Assembly (NCBI GenBank): GCA_028281635.1
Contig: JANQJM010000231.1
Coordinates: 1 to 45,164, forward strand
Source: Pseudomonadales bacterium
GTDB taxonomy: Bacteria; Pseudomonadota; Gammaproteobacteria; Pseudomonadales; Pseudohongiellaceae
Direction of reading: 5' to 3'
Length of the DNA stretch: 45,164 nucleotides
Shown here: positions 28,718-41,369 of the stretch, piece by piece
How the letters are laid out: the number at the start of each line of letters is the position of its first letter
How positions within the stretch are numbered: the first letter of the stretch is position 1
Translations under genes and position numbers: made by a program
The notes under the pieces: model-generated
The model's input: the letters and a program-made list of their open reading frames with translations, nothing else
What the model was told of the DNA's origin: nothing
The model's database searches: none

Positions 28718-29656
28718 CTAGAGCCGCATAGCCTGATTTACCAGACGCTCGCTCTCTTCAGACTGGAAGCGGTATTCCACCAGAAAACTACGTAGCTCAT
28801 CGACATCTATTTCGTTGCGTTTGAGGTCTTGCAGACTCGATATCGAGAATTCTTCATTGCTGTCATCAACATCACAAACAATTGTCGCCAGGGTCCGGCT
28901 TAACTCCGCCTTATTTCGATGCTGCTGCAATTTATCCGCCAGGCCTACCGCCCCTCTTATCGGCAACTCCTTTACTTCGGCGATGTTCTCATACACTTTA
29001 TCCAGGTCTTCAAACCTCGAAAGTAACTCTCGAGCTTTCACTGGCCCAACCCCTGGTACACCGCTTATGCAATCTACCGAATCGCCTGCCAGTGCCAGAA
29101 AATCACATATCTGGCTAGGGGATACTCCAAATTCGGATTCTATATCAGCGGCATAGCGTCGTTGATTTTGACTAAACTCCCAAAGACAGTCCTGCTCACT
29201 TACTAATAACTGAGCCAAATCCTTGTCTTTGGACACAATATGAAGCGCACAATGCTGATGCAGGCTGTTACGTACATTAGCGGCCAGGGTGCCAATGATG
29301 TCATCGGCTTCATATACTTTACTGGAGTACGCACTCAAGCCAAGTACATCACAAATCTCAATACAAGCTTTTAACTGCATTTCCAGATTTGGATCAGGCA
29401 GTTCACGATTCGATTTATAATCTGGACAGAGCTGATGGCGAAATCCGCAGAACAGACTCTCATCATGCGCAACACCAACATAATCAGGCCCGGAACGGCG
29501 CAGGAATTGAAGCAGGAATTGTGAAAAACCATAAACGGCACTTAACTCATTGCCATCGCGGTCATAGCACTCGACATAAGGCGAAAAATGAGCCTGGAAG
29601 ATATAAATCGATGCATCGATCAGATACACAGGCACGCTGGCCGGTGTTGCGGGCAT
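28718..29656 (-). CDS. xni: 5'-3' exonuclease / flap endonuclease family (Xni/PolA-N type)
   Basis: 312 residues with the FEN/5'-nuclease fold as in ExoIX and the N-terminal domain of DNA polymerase I. Metal-binding acids are seen in LIDASIYIF, YEADDIIGTLA and SKDKDLAQLL. The helix-3-turn-helix is LAGDSVDCISGVPGVGPVKARELL. It is longer than E. coli ExoIX and closer in size to a PolA exonuclease domain, but no polymerase domain follows. It probably removes RNA primers or flaps. It starts 4 bases after tusA ends, so translation may be coupled. Confidence 0.88.
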   Translation of the reverse strand: MPATPASVPVYLIDASIYIFQAHFSPYVECYDRDGNELSAVYGFSQFLLQFLRRSGPDYVGVAHDESLFCGFRHQLCPDYKSNRELPDPNLEMQLKACIEICDVLGLSAYSSKVYEADDIIGTLAANVRNSLHQHCALHIVSKDKDLAQLLVSEQDCLWEFSQNQRRYAADIESEFGVSPSQICDFLALAGDSVDCISGVPGVGPVKARELLSRFEDLDKVYENIAEVKELPIRGAVGLADKLQQHRNKAELSRTLATIVCDVDDSNEEFSISSLQDLKRNEIDVDELRSFLVEYRFQSEESERLVNQAMRL

Positions 29657-29660
29657 AGTG

Positions 29661-29927
29661 TTAGTCTTCCTTCTTCTTTATGCGATACAGATATAGACCG
29701 CCCTGCTGGGATTGTTCAATCAAATCATGACCCAGGTACAGGCAGAATTTGGGTACATCCCGGGTGGTAGATGGATCAGTGGCTTGCAGTAAAAGTGTCT
29801 CGCCTGCATCGAGATCCCGAATCTTATTGTGTAGCAACATCACCGGCTCCGGACAGTACAAACCTTTCGCATCAAGTACTACCTCTGATTCACTATCAGA
29901 ATTCTGATCTGGTGTTGTCTCTGACAT
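29661..29927 (-). CDS. tusA: TusA-family sulfur carrier protein
   Basis: An 88-residue small sulfur-relay protein. The active cysteine is C25 in LYCPEPVM, the TusA/SirA signature, followed by the two-layer alpha/beta core ([24 protein letters not shown]). In E. coli TusA carries persulfide from IscS to the TusBCD relay for tRNA 2-thiouridine. Here it sits two genes from ttcA, another tRNA thiolation gene. The first 15 residues are acidic and extra. Confidence 0.93.
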   Translation of the reverse strand: MSETTPDQNSDSESEVVLDAKGLYCPEPVMLLHNKIRDLDAGETLLLQATDPSTTRDVPKFCLYLGHDLIEQSQQGGLYLYRIKKKED

Positions 29928-29941
29928 CGAATGCTCGGACT

Positions 29942-30151
29942 CTAGGTTTCAACCCGTTCTAAATTACAGGTTTCTGAGTCTGGATCAAATGTAAGCTTGA
30001 TCTTACCGTCGGCGAGTTGCGCCTTGACCTGGTCAATTTTCTGCTCGAGTGAATAGTCTTGATGGCCATAGTCAGTACCTTCTCTCAACACAAACTCCTC
30101 GATTATACCCAGCAGGGCCTCATCAGAGAGTTGTGTATAGGGGATGTCCAC
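29942..30151 (-). CDS. yheU: YheU-family (UPF0270) small protein
   Basis: 69 residues. The core [40 protein letters not shown] is the YheU pattern, about the family length of 70. No biochemical function is established. I choose the GTG at 30151, because the upstream in-frame residues overlap ttcA and lack family similarity. It lies 37 bases after ttcA and 14 before tusA. Confidence 0.88.
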   Translation of the reverse strand: MDIPYTQLSDEALLGIIEEFVLREGTDYGHQDYSLEQKIDQVKAQLADGKIKLTFDPDSETCNLERVET

Positions 30152-30188
30152 TCTACTCGCTGTTAGCTCGGCACCACAAATAATAAAC

Positions 30189-31031
30189 CTAAACCAACTC
30201 CACCAAATCGAGGCGGGTTGAATGCGACTTGTTCCGGTTGCCCCCTCGCAGTGACGCGAAATCAAAGAGCGAAGTATCGGCTAATTGACTTGGTGAGATG
30301 TTAGCAATAGCACGAAAGATGCTTTCTACCCTTCCCGGCTGTTCTTTGTCCCACTGCTGCAACATGGATTTAATCGCCTGGCGTTGCAGATTATCCTGCG
30401 AGCCGCACAAATTGCATGGAATAATTGGGAAATCAGCGAGTGCTGCATAACGGCTAATCTCTGCTTCCTTGCAATAAGCCAAGGGCCTGATAACCACATT
30501 CCTGCCATCATCGCTCAGCAGTTTCGGCGGCATCGCTTTCAATTTTCCACCATAGAACATATTAAGGAACAATGTTTCTATAATGTCATCCCGATGATGA
30601 CCTAAAGCAATTTTCTGGGCCCCTATAGATTCAGCATAGTTATAGAGTATGCCCCGCCGCAGTCGGGAACAGAGACCACAATAGGTTTTGTCTTCCGGGA
30701 TTTTCTCTTTGACGATGGAATAGGTATCTTGCTCGATGACTTTGTAGTCCACACCCAAACTACTTAGATAATCTGGCAGAATATTCTCAGGGAAGCCCGG
30801 TTGCTTCTGGTCCAGATTGACTGCATGCAGATGAAAGTCGATTGGTGCGTGCTGCTGCAGATTCAACAGAATATCGAGCAAGGTGTAGGAATCTTTGCCG
30901 CCTGAAAGACACACCATCACCAGATCACCGTCTTCAATCATATTGAAGTCGGCAATCGCCTTACCAACATCACGCCGCAAGTTTTTGCGGCTACGATTTA
31001 GCTTAAAGCGGTGATCTGCTGTAGCTGACAT
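30189..31031 (-). CDS. ttcA: tRNA 2-thiocytidine biosynthesis protein TtcA
   Basis: Thiolates cytidine 32 of certain tRNAs using ATP and an Fe-S cluster. From the ATG at 31031 (280 residues) the PP-loop SGGKDS is at 43-48. The cluster cysteines are C118 and C121 (CGLC) and C206 and C209 (CNLC). [18 protein letters not shown] and LGHHRDDI are also TtcA features. The open frame reaches back to 31109 inside fadA, but homology and AGAGAG spacing favour 31031. It follows fadA by 29 bases. Confidence 0.95.
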   Translation of the reverse strand: MSATADHRFKLNRSRKNLRRDVGKAIADFNMIEDGDLVMVCLSGGKDSYTLLDILLNLQQHAPIDFHLHAVNLDQKQPGFPENILPDYLSSLGVDYKVIEQDTYSIVKEKIPEDKTYCGLCSRLRRGILYNYAESIGAQKIALGHHRDDIIETLFLNMFYGGKLKAMPPKLLSDDGRNVVIRPLAYCKEAEISRYAALADFPIIPCNLCGSQDNLQRQAIKSMLQQWDKEQPGRVESIFRAIANISPSQLADTSLFDFASLRGGNRNKSHSTRLDLVELV

Positions 31032-31060
31032 TGAATACTCTCTGCCGTGTCTGGTGTGGT

Positions 31061-34394
<3,334 letters not shown>

Positions 34395-34444
34395 GCTTGT
34401 TTTCTCCAAATAACGAGCAGACTCCATCTGCTCAGGGGGGCCGC

Positions 34445-34450
34445 ATTATA
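34445..34450 (-). promoter_or_regulatory. Candidate -10 box for the fadB operon
   Basis: TATAAT on the - strand about 50 bases before the fadB start, with a weak -35. No FadR- or PsrA-like operator was recognised around it. Confidence 0.4.
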
Positions 34451-34530
34451 ACCTATCCCATCGATGGCGATAGATGCCCCAACCCCATCGTGAAGCCCTG
34501 AAAGCCAGAGTCATGTAGAATAAGCAGCCT

Positions 34531-35613
34531 ATGGAAGCCACATCATCAAACCTCAGTAAACTCCGGTCAAACCGAATACGCTGGGCCGCAGCCTGCTCCC
34601 TTGTCTTGCTTCTTATATATGGGCAAATTGCGACGGCAGCAGATAGTGGTGTGGCTCTGATCTATCATCACGTAGCTTCTGACACGCCCCCCTCCACCAG
34701 TATCTCTCCCGAAGACTTTCGAGGACACCTCGAATACTTGCGGGACAATCAGTTCACGGTGATGAAACTGGATGAGATGGTTGAAAAGCTGCAGCAGCGA
34801 CAACCCCTTCCAGATCGCGCCATTGCCATTACTTTCGATGACGGCTATATCTCGATTTATGAGACAGCGTTTCCCATGTTGCAAGAATTTGGAATGCCCT
34901 TCACGCTATTTGTGAGTACCGAACCCATCGATCGCGAACAGCGAAATTTTATGAGCTGGGATCAGATTCGGGAGATGTCTGATGCTGGCGTGCAGATCGC
35001 CAATCATCTGGTGACTCATCCCTATATGCTGAATAGAGCTGAGGCAGAGAATGACCAAGAATGGTTACAGCGTTTAAGGGAAGAACTGCTTGAGGCCGAA
35101 GCGACTAGTGAGCGGGAGACTGGTCAATCCCACCGCTACCTGGCCTACCCTTATGGCGAATTTGACCCTGCAATCAAACACATGATAGCGGAGGAAGGCT
35201 TCATCGGGTTTGCCCAAAATTCTGGTGCCATGGGTTATCAATCGGATTTTCTTGCCCTGCCTCGATACCCCCTGGGAAGTATCTATGCCAACCTGGACAC
35301 GGCCCGCATCAAGTTTGACTCACTGGCATTTGATATCGAACTGCAGGAACCACTCTCCCCCGTTACTCAGGAACTGAGCCCAAGCGTCACATTGAAGTTC
35401 AACGATGGCCCTTATAACAGATCACAAATCGGCTGTTTTGCCAATAGCCAGCCAATGCAGATGGAATGGCTTGATAGTGAACAAGGAATTGTCCGGCTGA
35501 CCCCAGAAGCAGAGTTTACCGGGCGCCGCTGGCGCTATATCTGCACTGCTCCATTGCCAGGAAGCTCACGCTACTTCTGGTATTCCGTGCAATGGATAAA
35601 CCCGGAACGCTAA
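34531..35613 (+). CDS. Exported polysaccharide deacetylase (NodB homology)
   Basis: Metal-dependent carbohydrate esterase family 4 protein that removes acetyl groups from envelope or matrix glycans. 360 residues with an N-terminal signal segment (about 18-36, ending ATAA). Motif 1 is FDDGY with D103 and D104. Motif 2 is NHLVTHPY with H159 and H163. Motif 3 is AYPYGEFD. The last 75 residues form an extra strand-rich domain with two Cys (IGCF, RYICTA) that I do not recognise. It is divergent from fadB and converges on the Bax-like gene. Confidence 0.9.
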   Translation: MEATSSNLSKLRSNRIRWAAACSLVLLLIYGQIATAADSGVALIYHHVASDTPPSTSISPEDFRGHLEYLRDNQFTVMKLDEMVEKLQQRQPLPDRAIAITFDDGYISIYETAFPMLQEFGMPFTLFVSTEPIDREQRNFMSWDQIREMSDAGVQIANHLVTHPYMLNRAEAENDQEWLQRLREELLEAEATSERETGQSHRYLAYPYGEFDPAIKHMIAEEGFIGFAQNSGAMGYQSDFLALPRYPLGSIYANLDTARIKFDSLAFDIELQEPLSPVTQELSPSVTLKFNDGPYNRSQIGCFANSQPMQMEWLDSEQGIVRLTPEAEFTGRRWRYICTAPLPGSSRYFWYSVQWINPER

Positions 35614-35626
35614 CAGTCGTCGCTGC

Positions 35627-36475
35627 TTAACCTCGATCACGCATAACAAGATCATTTTGCAGGATGATAGTTTGCACCTCATCCACGTAGTGATCGCCCC
35701 GTTGCGAGTAGCGACCTAATCCTGATGCCAACAGCATGGAATCCAATTCGGATCCACGTCTGCGCATCTCAGCGCGCAAGTCACGCAGGTAGCGATAGGA
35801 ATTATTGGTATTGATATTGAGAAAGTAAGACTCAATTGATTCTGAAATAGAGTCGAAGCGTTGGACTTCATGGCTCGCACCACTGGGTCGGCGCAGTGGA
35901 ATGATTCCGCAACCAGGATCGAAACACCATTCTCCAAAAATATTGTTGCCTTCAAGCGCAAATCGGGAAGTCCCCCATGCGCTTTCATTAGCTGCCTGCG
36001 CTAATGCCAAGGACACTGGAATCTCGTCGACTCGCAGGAATAATTCGTTCGCCATTTCCCTATCGCTTAATGTAGTTGTGTCGATGCGATAAGTTTCTGC
36101 CAAAGCAAGAATCCATTCTCTTTCCCGTTGACTAAACGCAACACCGCTATTGGCAATATCTACATAAGAAACCAGCTCTGCCCTTAGAGCTGCAATTTCA
36201 GAATTCTCGGCAACTATGTAATCTTCCAGATAATCAAAAAACTGTTGTTTCTTGGTATCAACATCCTGGATGGATGCAAAATCAGGAAAAACCGTGATAG
36301 GCGTTGTCTCTATTTCTTCTACAAGGCTTGGTGGTGTACGTTCCGCAAGAACCGTTACTACATAGATCAGGATTGCCATGGCAAAAGACGTCAGGCCAGC
36401 GACAGTAAGCTCTACCTGCCGGGAAGTGATCTTATAGTCTTTGTATTGAAAGACGGTTGGGGATTCCTGCATCAA
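35627..36475 (-). CDS. Bax-like membrane-anchored glucosaminidase
   Basis: 282 residues with one membrane helix at about 25-45, so the rest faces the periplasm. The C-terminal half is a FlgJ/Bax-type N-acetylglucosaminidase domain. The catalytic Glu is in LAQAANESAWGTSRFALEGNNIFGEWCF, and YLRDLR and LASGLGRYSQRGDHYVDEVQ follow. It probably cleaves peptidoglycan glycan chains. There are two nearby Cys (EWCFDPGCG). It is the convergent neighbour of the deacetylase, 13 bases apart, and both act on glycans. Confidence 0.88.
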   Translation of the reverse strand: MMQESPTVFQYKDYKITSRQVELTVAGLTSFAMAILIYVVTVLAERTPPSLVEEIETTPITVFPDFASIQDVDTKKQQFFDYLEDYIVAENSEIAALRAELVSYVDIANSGVAFSQREREWILALAETYRIDTTTLSDREMANELFLRVDEIPVSLALAQAANESAWGTSRFALEGNNIFGEWCFDPGCGIIPLRRPSGASHEVQRFDSISESIESYFLNINTNNSYRYLRDLRAEMRRRGSELDSMLLASGLGRYSQRGDHYVDEVQTIILQNDLVMRDRG

Positions 36476-36756
36476 TAAACCTGTATACCACTGCGTTTAA
36501 GCTGTACTGGTGCATCTCACCAAGGTTTCTCCTCGGTGCTCGAAAAGCTCTAGGAATACCTGAAATTTCCGCTTTTAAGGCGCTGACAAATCCATTTAAC
36601 TTAGAGCCACAGGTATCTGAATTTATTGCAGATGTGGATAAGTTATTCAGCAAATAGCCTTAAGAATCAAGCATTTAGCTCCTGATTAAGCCTCATTTTC
36701 AAGAGTTTCTCAAGGCAAAAATACGCTGACGATGGGAAGCAGGATCAATCGAATTG

Positions 36757-37083
36757 TCAGCCAGCTTTGCTGCCGCCCCGGCAATTTGGCGAATCTGGTA
36801 CGGTACCGGATTCGGCATCCCACTCGTCTGGAGAGTACAGATGAAGCGCCAGCGCGTGAACGCCAGTTTGCATCTGTTCTTGCAGAAGACCATAGATGTG
36901 CTGGTGTCGCTTTACCCGAGACAGCCCAGCGAATCTCTCTGCAACCACAGTTAACTTAAAATGGGACTCTGTGGCAGGGCCGCTGTGCTGGTGGCTTTCA
37001 TTTTCTACCACCAAGAAAGAAGGATTTAAGTCATTACCAATCTTCTTTTCAATAATCTCTTGCACTGACACGGTTTGCTCCAA
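36757..37083 (-). CDS. bolA: BolA-family protein
   Basis: 108 residues. The BolA core is clear: LVVENESHQHSGPATESHFKLTVVAERFAGLSRVKRHQHIYGLLQEQM..VHALALHLYSPDEW. The C-terminal SPNCRGGSKAG is also typical of BolA. Members work with monothiol glutaredoxins in Fe-S handling and influence cell shape and biofilm. It is divergent from the GTPase gene, 58 bases apart. The roughly 280 bases between it and the Bax-like gene hold no supported gene. Confidence 0.93.
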   Translation of the reverse strand: MEQTVSVQEIIEKKIGNDLNPSFLVVENESHQHSGPATESHFKLTVVAERFAGLSRVKRHQHIYGLLQEQMQTGVHALALHLYSPDEWDAESGTVPDSPNCRGGSKAG

Positions 37084-37141
37084 TTTCTCTGGTCAGTATG
37101 AAATTATACTCATCCTCTCGAATCCTGCCGATAGTATTCTC

Positions 37142-37975
37142 ATGAAGATTTCCTGGTACCCAGGCCACATGCACAAGGCGAAGAAAGAACTCGTCAAGAC
37201 GTTGAGTTCTGTGCAGGCCGTCATTGAGGTCGTCGACGCGAGAGCTCCAGCTGCCAGCACGAACCCACTACTGCAGGAACTCGCCCTGGAAAAACCTAAA
37301 CTAAAAATTATGAATAAGGCTGATCTTGCTGATAGTCAGCTTACTCAGCGCTGGCTGGATTACTTTAATTCGCAGAGCAAACAAAGTTGCCTGATTACGG
37401 AACTCGATAAACAGAACATCGGCAAGCTAATCGTAGATTCCCTCGAAAGACTAAGTCCAAATTCCGCGGAAGACATCAACGTCAGCCAGACATGTCTTAT
37501 CGTCGGCATACCAAACGTCGGCAAGTCCACGTTAATAAACGCAATTGCAGGTCGTAAAGCGGCAAAGACAGGTAACGAACCTGCGGTCACCAAAGGCCAG
37601 CAACGAATTAAACTCGATAAACGCTGGACCCTTATTGATTCTCCAGGAATGATGTGGCCCAACCTGGAAGAACAGCGCGCAGCGCTGTGCCTTGCCTTAA
37701 CAGGCGCGATTCGACAGACAGCTCTGGACATAGAAGAAATCGGCTGGCTTTCTGCGGAACTGTTAATGGAAATCGATGCCGAGGCCTTGCTCAATCGTTA
37801 CCGAATTGCAGAAGCTCCAGAATCCACAGAGCAACTTATGGAGGCCATTGGTCTCCATGTGGGTGCTCGCAACAAGGGCGGCAGTCTGGATTGGCACAAG
37901 ACTGCAGAAGCATTACTAAATGATTACCGCTCCGGTAAACTAGGCCGCATCAGCCTGGAAGCACCTCCAGCGTAG
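37142..37975 (+). CDS. ylqF: YlqF/RbgA-type circularly permuted ribosome assembly GTPase
   Basis: 277 residues from ATG 37142, where MKISWYPGHMHKAKKEL matches the family N-terminus. The longer open frame starts inside bolA antisense and is rejected. GTPase motifs are permuted, G4 (NKADL) before G1 (GIPNVGKSTLIN), then G3 (DSPGM), as in the YRG family. RbgA helps mature the large ribosomal subunit in Bacillus; the role in Gammaproteobacteria is inferred. Confidence 0.93.
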   Translation: MKISWYPGHMHKAKKELVKTLSSVQAVIEVVDARAPAASTNPLLQELALEKPKLKIMNKADLADSQLTQRWLDYFNSQSKQSCLITELDKQNIGKLIVDSLERLSPNSAEDINVSQTCLIVGIPNVGKSTLINAIAGRKAAKTGNEPAVTKGQQRIKLDKRWTLIDSPGMMWPNLEEQRAALCLALTGAIRQTALDIEEIGWLSAELLMEIDAEALLNRYRIAEAPESTEQLMEAIGLHVGARNKGGSLDWHKTAEALLNDYRSGKLGRISLEAPPA

Positions 37976-38026
37976 TTGCAATAGATAACTATTGTAGAAG
38001 CAGATACCTTCAGGACAGCGCAAAAT

Positions 38027-40996
38027 ATGACAGACGCCAGCATTAGTGACGCGAATTCGAAAGTAACTTTGTCAGATCAGGACGCCGTGCATCCTGCCTT
38101 TCAGAGACTCCGCAGCGAGCACATCCCATCCCTCAATATCACCATCGAAGAATACGAACACGCCGCAACCGGGGCACTCCACTATCATTTGCAAAGTGAA
38201 AGTCCGGAAAACGTGTTTTTGGTTGCCTTTCGCACCATGCCCATGGACTCAACTGGCGTCGCTCACATTCTTGAGCACACAGCGCTTTGCGGCAGTGAAA
38301 AGTTTCCAGTACGCGATCCTTTCTTCATGATGATTCGACGCTCATTGAATACCTTCATGAACGCCTTTACTTCATCAGATTGGACCGCTTACCCTTTTGC
38401 CAGCAAGAATCGTAAGGACTTCGCAAATCTATTGAGCGTCTACCTCGATGCTGCGTTCTTTTCACGCCTGCATGAATTGGATTTTGCGCAAGAGGGTCAT
38501 CGTCTCGAGTTTTCTGAACCTGAAAATCCTGATTCCGAGCTGCAATACAAAGGCGTCGTCTATAACGAGATGAAGGGAGCGATGAGCTCTACCAATAGCA
38601 TCCTGTGGCAGATGATGACTAAACATCTATTCCCCAGTACGACCTATCACTACAACAGTGGCGGCGAACCGGAAGACATACCCAAACTAAGTTACCAGCA
38701 GCTTCTGAACTTCTACAAGACTCACTACCATCCAAGCAACTCCGTGTTCATGACCTTTGGCAATATGAGTGCAATCGAGCATCACCAACAACTGGAAGAA
38801 CTCGCACTGTCCAAGTTTGAACGATTAGATAGCGACATTCGGGTCGATGACGAAGAAAGATACCAAGCGCCTATTCAGGTAGAAGAGTTTTATGCAGTTG
38901 AGGCACCTGCTGAAAACAAGACTCATGTCGTTGTTGGCTGGCTACTTGGAAAGAGTACAAATCTAAAAGAACTGTTTGAGGCACAACTACTTTCCAGTGT
39001 GCTGCTGGAAAACAGCGCCTCTCCTCTGCTGTATGCTTTGGAGACGTCTGATCTCGGCCAATCACCTTCGCCCATGTGTGGGCTGGAGGATTCCAATCGC
39101 GAGATGACTTTCATGGCAGGATTGGAGGCGTGTAGCACCGACGCTACGGAAAAAGTCGAAGCTTTGATATTGGAAACACTACAGCGCTTGGTCGAGAAAG
39201 GTGTCGACCAGAATCAGGTAGAGGCTGCCCTGCATCAACTGGAGTTAAACCAACGTGAAATTTCCGGGGACAGTTATCCCTATGGCCTGCAACTCATACT
39301 GAGTGGCCTCTCCACTGCTTTACACCGAGGTGACCCCATTGAGCTGATGAACATCGATCCCGTTTTGGAAGAGTTACGAAATGATGTTCAAAACCCTCGC
39401 TATATTCCAGACCTTGTGCAATCGCTGCTACTGGATAATCCACACCGGATTACACTGACCCTGCGACCAGATACAGAACTCGCACAGAAAAAACTGGCAG
39501 CTGAAAAAGCGCAGTTGGCTCAGATTAAAGCAAGCCTGAGCAGCGATCTTGTACAAGAAATCGTCTCTCGGTCTCGTGCTCTCGCTGAACGACAGGCGCA
39601 AGAAGATGACCCAGGCCTATTACCCAAAGTCGGATTAGAAGATGTCCCAGCGGAACTAACCGAACCGGAACGAAATGATTCTGTTCTCAGTAACAGTGAG
39701 ATTCCGCTTAGTTACTATGCTCAAGGTACCAATGGCTTGAGTTATCAGCAGATCGTAATTGAACTGCCGGAACTGAAACCTGAGTTGCTTGAAGTTTTAC
39801 CCTTGTATACAAGTTGTTTACCTGAATTTGGCATCGGGGATCAAGACTACGCTCAAGTACAAACGCGGCAGGCCATGATCAGCGGTGGCGTGAATTGCTT
39901 TTCCAGTATTCGCAGTGATCGGGAATCAGAACAAGTAGTGAAGGCCTTTTTGACGTTTTCGTCGAAGTGTCTGACACGCAATCACAGTGCACTCACAGGT
40001 CTTTTGGAAGACAGCTATAACCAGGTACGTTTCGATGAGGCACAACGGCTGGCTGATCTGGTGGAACAATTATGTGCAAGAAAAGAGAATAGTATTACCG
40101 GCAGTGGTCATAGCCTGGCCATGAGCCTGGCTTCCAGTCGTCTCAGTCCGGCAGCCCGATTGCATCATGAATTTGGCGGATTGCAGGGCATCAAAAGACT
40201 GAAGGGCTTACGCGATGAAATGAGTTCAGATGATTTGCGTAATGATCTGTTAGCCAAACTGCAAAGCATTCATCAGGCAATCAGCAATGCTCCTCTGCGT
40301 TTCCTACTGATTGGCGACGAAGATTCACAAACACAAATGACCTTGGACCTGGAACAGCATTGGAACTCTGCGACAGCGAACAATATGAGCAATGGGTTTT
40401 CCTTACCTGCGACCAGAGAGAAAGTTACCGAAGCCTGGTCGACCGCGACCCAGGTTAATTTCTGCGCCAAAGCCTACCCCACTGTTGCCGCCGCGCATCC
40501 GGATAACTCGACATTGCACGTTTTGGCGGGCTTTTTGCGCAACGGTTTTTTGCATACGGCCATACGGGAGCAAGGCGGGGCCTATGGCGGCGGGGCCAGC
40601 CAGGACCCCAATTCAGCCTCTTTTCGTTTTTTTTCCTATAGAGATCCACGCCTGACTGACACGCTGAACGATTTTGATCGCTCTATCGCCTGGCTATTGG
40701 ACACTCAACATCCTGACTATCGCCTGGAAGAGGCAATACTGGGCGTGATCGCCGCTATGGACAAATCCACCTCACCCGCCGGGGAGGCCAAGCAAGCATT
40801 CTATAACCATCTATTTGGCCGCACCCTGGAGCAGCGGATGGCCTTTCGCCGCGGCGTGCTGGAAACTTCTATGGACGATTTACGGCGGGTGGCTGAGACT
40901 TATTTCGATCCTGGGACAGCCAGCACGGGCATAATCAGCGACAAGGAATCATTGCAAGCTCTAGATATTGAAGATCTCACGATTAGAAATATCTAG
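38027..40996 (+). CDS. M16C insulinase-family metalloprotease (PreP/Cym1-like)
   Basis: 989 residues, the length of presequence protease-type enzymes that degrade small unfolded peptides inside a closed chamber. The inverted zinc motif HxxEH is at H80, E83 and H84 (HILEHTALCGSEKFPVRDPF), with the third ligand E181 in VVYNEMKGAM. The C-terminal half carries the Arg/Tyr region (REQGGAYGGGA). There is no signal peptide, so it is cytoplasmic. It lies 51 bases after ylqF, possibly co-transcribed. Confidence 0.93.
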   Translation: MTDASISDANSKVTLSDQDAVHPAFQRLRSEHIPSLNITIEEYEHAATGALHYHLQSESPENVFLVAFRTMPMDSTGVAHILEHTALCGSEKFPVRDPFFMMIRRSLNTFMNAFTSSDWTAYPFASKNRKDFANLLSVYLDAAFFSRLHELDFAQEGHRLEFSEPENPDSELQYKGVVYNEMKGAMSSTNSILWQMMTKHLFPSTTYHYNSGGEPEDIPKLSYQQLLNFYKTHYHPSNSVFMTFGNMSAIEHHQQLEELALSKFERLDSDIRVDDEERYQAPIQVEEFYAVEAPAENKTHVVVGWLLGKSTNLKELFEAQLLSSVLLENSASPLLYALETSDLGQSPSPMCGLEDSNREMTFMAGLEACSTDATEKVEALILETLQRLVEKGVDQNQVEAALHQLELNQREISGDSYPYGLQLILSGLSTALHRGDPIELMNIDPVLEELRNDVQNPRYIPDLVQSLLLDNPHRITLTLRPDTELAQKKLAAEKAQLAQIKASLSSDLVQEIVSRSRALAERQAQEDDPGLLPKVGLEDVPAELTEPERNDSVLSNSEIPLSYYAQGTNGLSYQQIVIELPELKPELLEVLPLYTSCLPEFGIGDQDYAQVQTRQAMISGGVNCFSSIRSDRESEQVVKAFLTFSSKCLTRNHSALTGLLEDSYNQVRFDEAQRLADLVEQLCARKENSITGSGHSLAMSLASSRLSPAARLHHEFGGLQGIKRLKGLRDEMSSDDLRNDLLAKLQSIHQAISNAPLRFLLIGDEDSQTQMTLDLEQHWNSATANNMSNGFSLPATREKVTEAWSTATQVNFCAKAYPTVAAAHPDNSTLHVLAGFLRNGFLHTAIREQGGAYGGGASQDPNSASFRFFSYRDPRLTDTLNDFDRSIAWLLDTQHPDYRLEEAILGVIAAMDKSTSPAGEAKQAFYNHLFGRTLEQRMAFRRGVLETSMDDLRRVAETYFDPGTASTGIISDKESLQALDIEDLTIRNI

Positions 40997-41147
40997 CAAT
41001 AACAGTGGCTTAGTATTGGAAGTTAGCAAAAATTGGTTAAATTTTGAACAACTTTTTGGCTATTGAGAGCAGCTGAAAATAATTGCGCTTTTTTGCGAAT
41101 AATTGGGAACTATCTGGTGAATCACCAGTCTGAATAAGTGTAGGTAG

Positions 41148-41204
41148 ATGGCATACAAAATTGTGGGTTTTGTTTCATTTATCTCTCCCTTGATAGTATG
41201 TTGA
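41148..41204 (+). CDS. Possible 18-residue hydrophobic micro-protein
   Basis: ATG preceded by TAGGTAG encodes MAYKIVGFVSFISPLIVC and stops at the base of the terminator stem. The sequence would form one short membrane helix, as in small membrane peptides or type I toxins. The size is too small for statistical support, and the Shine-Dalgarno spacing is short. Confidence 0.25.
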   Translation: MAYKIVGFVSFISPLIVC

Positions 41205-41240
41205 GCCCAACAGCTTTGCTTGTTGGGCTCTTTTCTTTTT
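41203..41240 (+). terminator. Strong Rho-independent terminator
   Basis: GAGCCCAACA and TGTTGGGCTC form a perfect 10-bp stem around an 8-base loop, followed by TTTTCTTTTT on the + strand. The other strand lacks a T-run, so it works for + strand transcription. Confidence 0.92.
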
Positions 41241-41369
41241 GGGGTCTTCGTTTCTGTAGTCCACGCAAGCCAAAGCTGAAACTAACTTCTGCAGACACTC
41301 TTGCTTATTCAGTTTTAACGCAGCAACTTTTCACCTTGAGTTAACCGCCGCTTTCACCCAGCATTAATC

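Larger units (their letters stand above)
41090..41240 (+). ncRNA. Candidate small RNA or short mRNA ending in a strong terminator
   Basis: About 150 bases downstream of a plausible promoter (41056-41083). It contains the CTGGTGA-A-TCACCAG hairpin and a terminator with a perfect 10-bp stem and a UUUUCUUUUU tail. The terminator is more than 200 bases after the peptidase stop, further than expected if it served only that gene. No known RNA family is recognised. Confidence 0.3.
40997..41369. other. Intergenic region after the M16C peptidase
   Basis: 373 bases holding a candidate promoter (TTGGCT, 16 bases, AATAAT at 41056-41083), a 15-bp palindrome CTGGTGAATCACCAG (41114-41128), a micro-ORF (41148-41204) and a strong terminator (41203-41240). 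The remaining 130 bases before the CDF gene show nothing clear. Confidence 0.6.

Noticed and set aside
36432..36657. Overlapping ORFs on both strands (about 66 and 73 residues) between the Bax-like and bolA genes
   Set aside because: Both start with TTG, both overlap the Bax-like gene start, and neither resembles a family. The + strand one is the less implausible.
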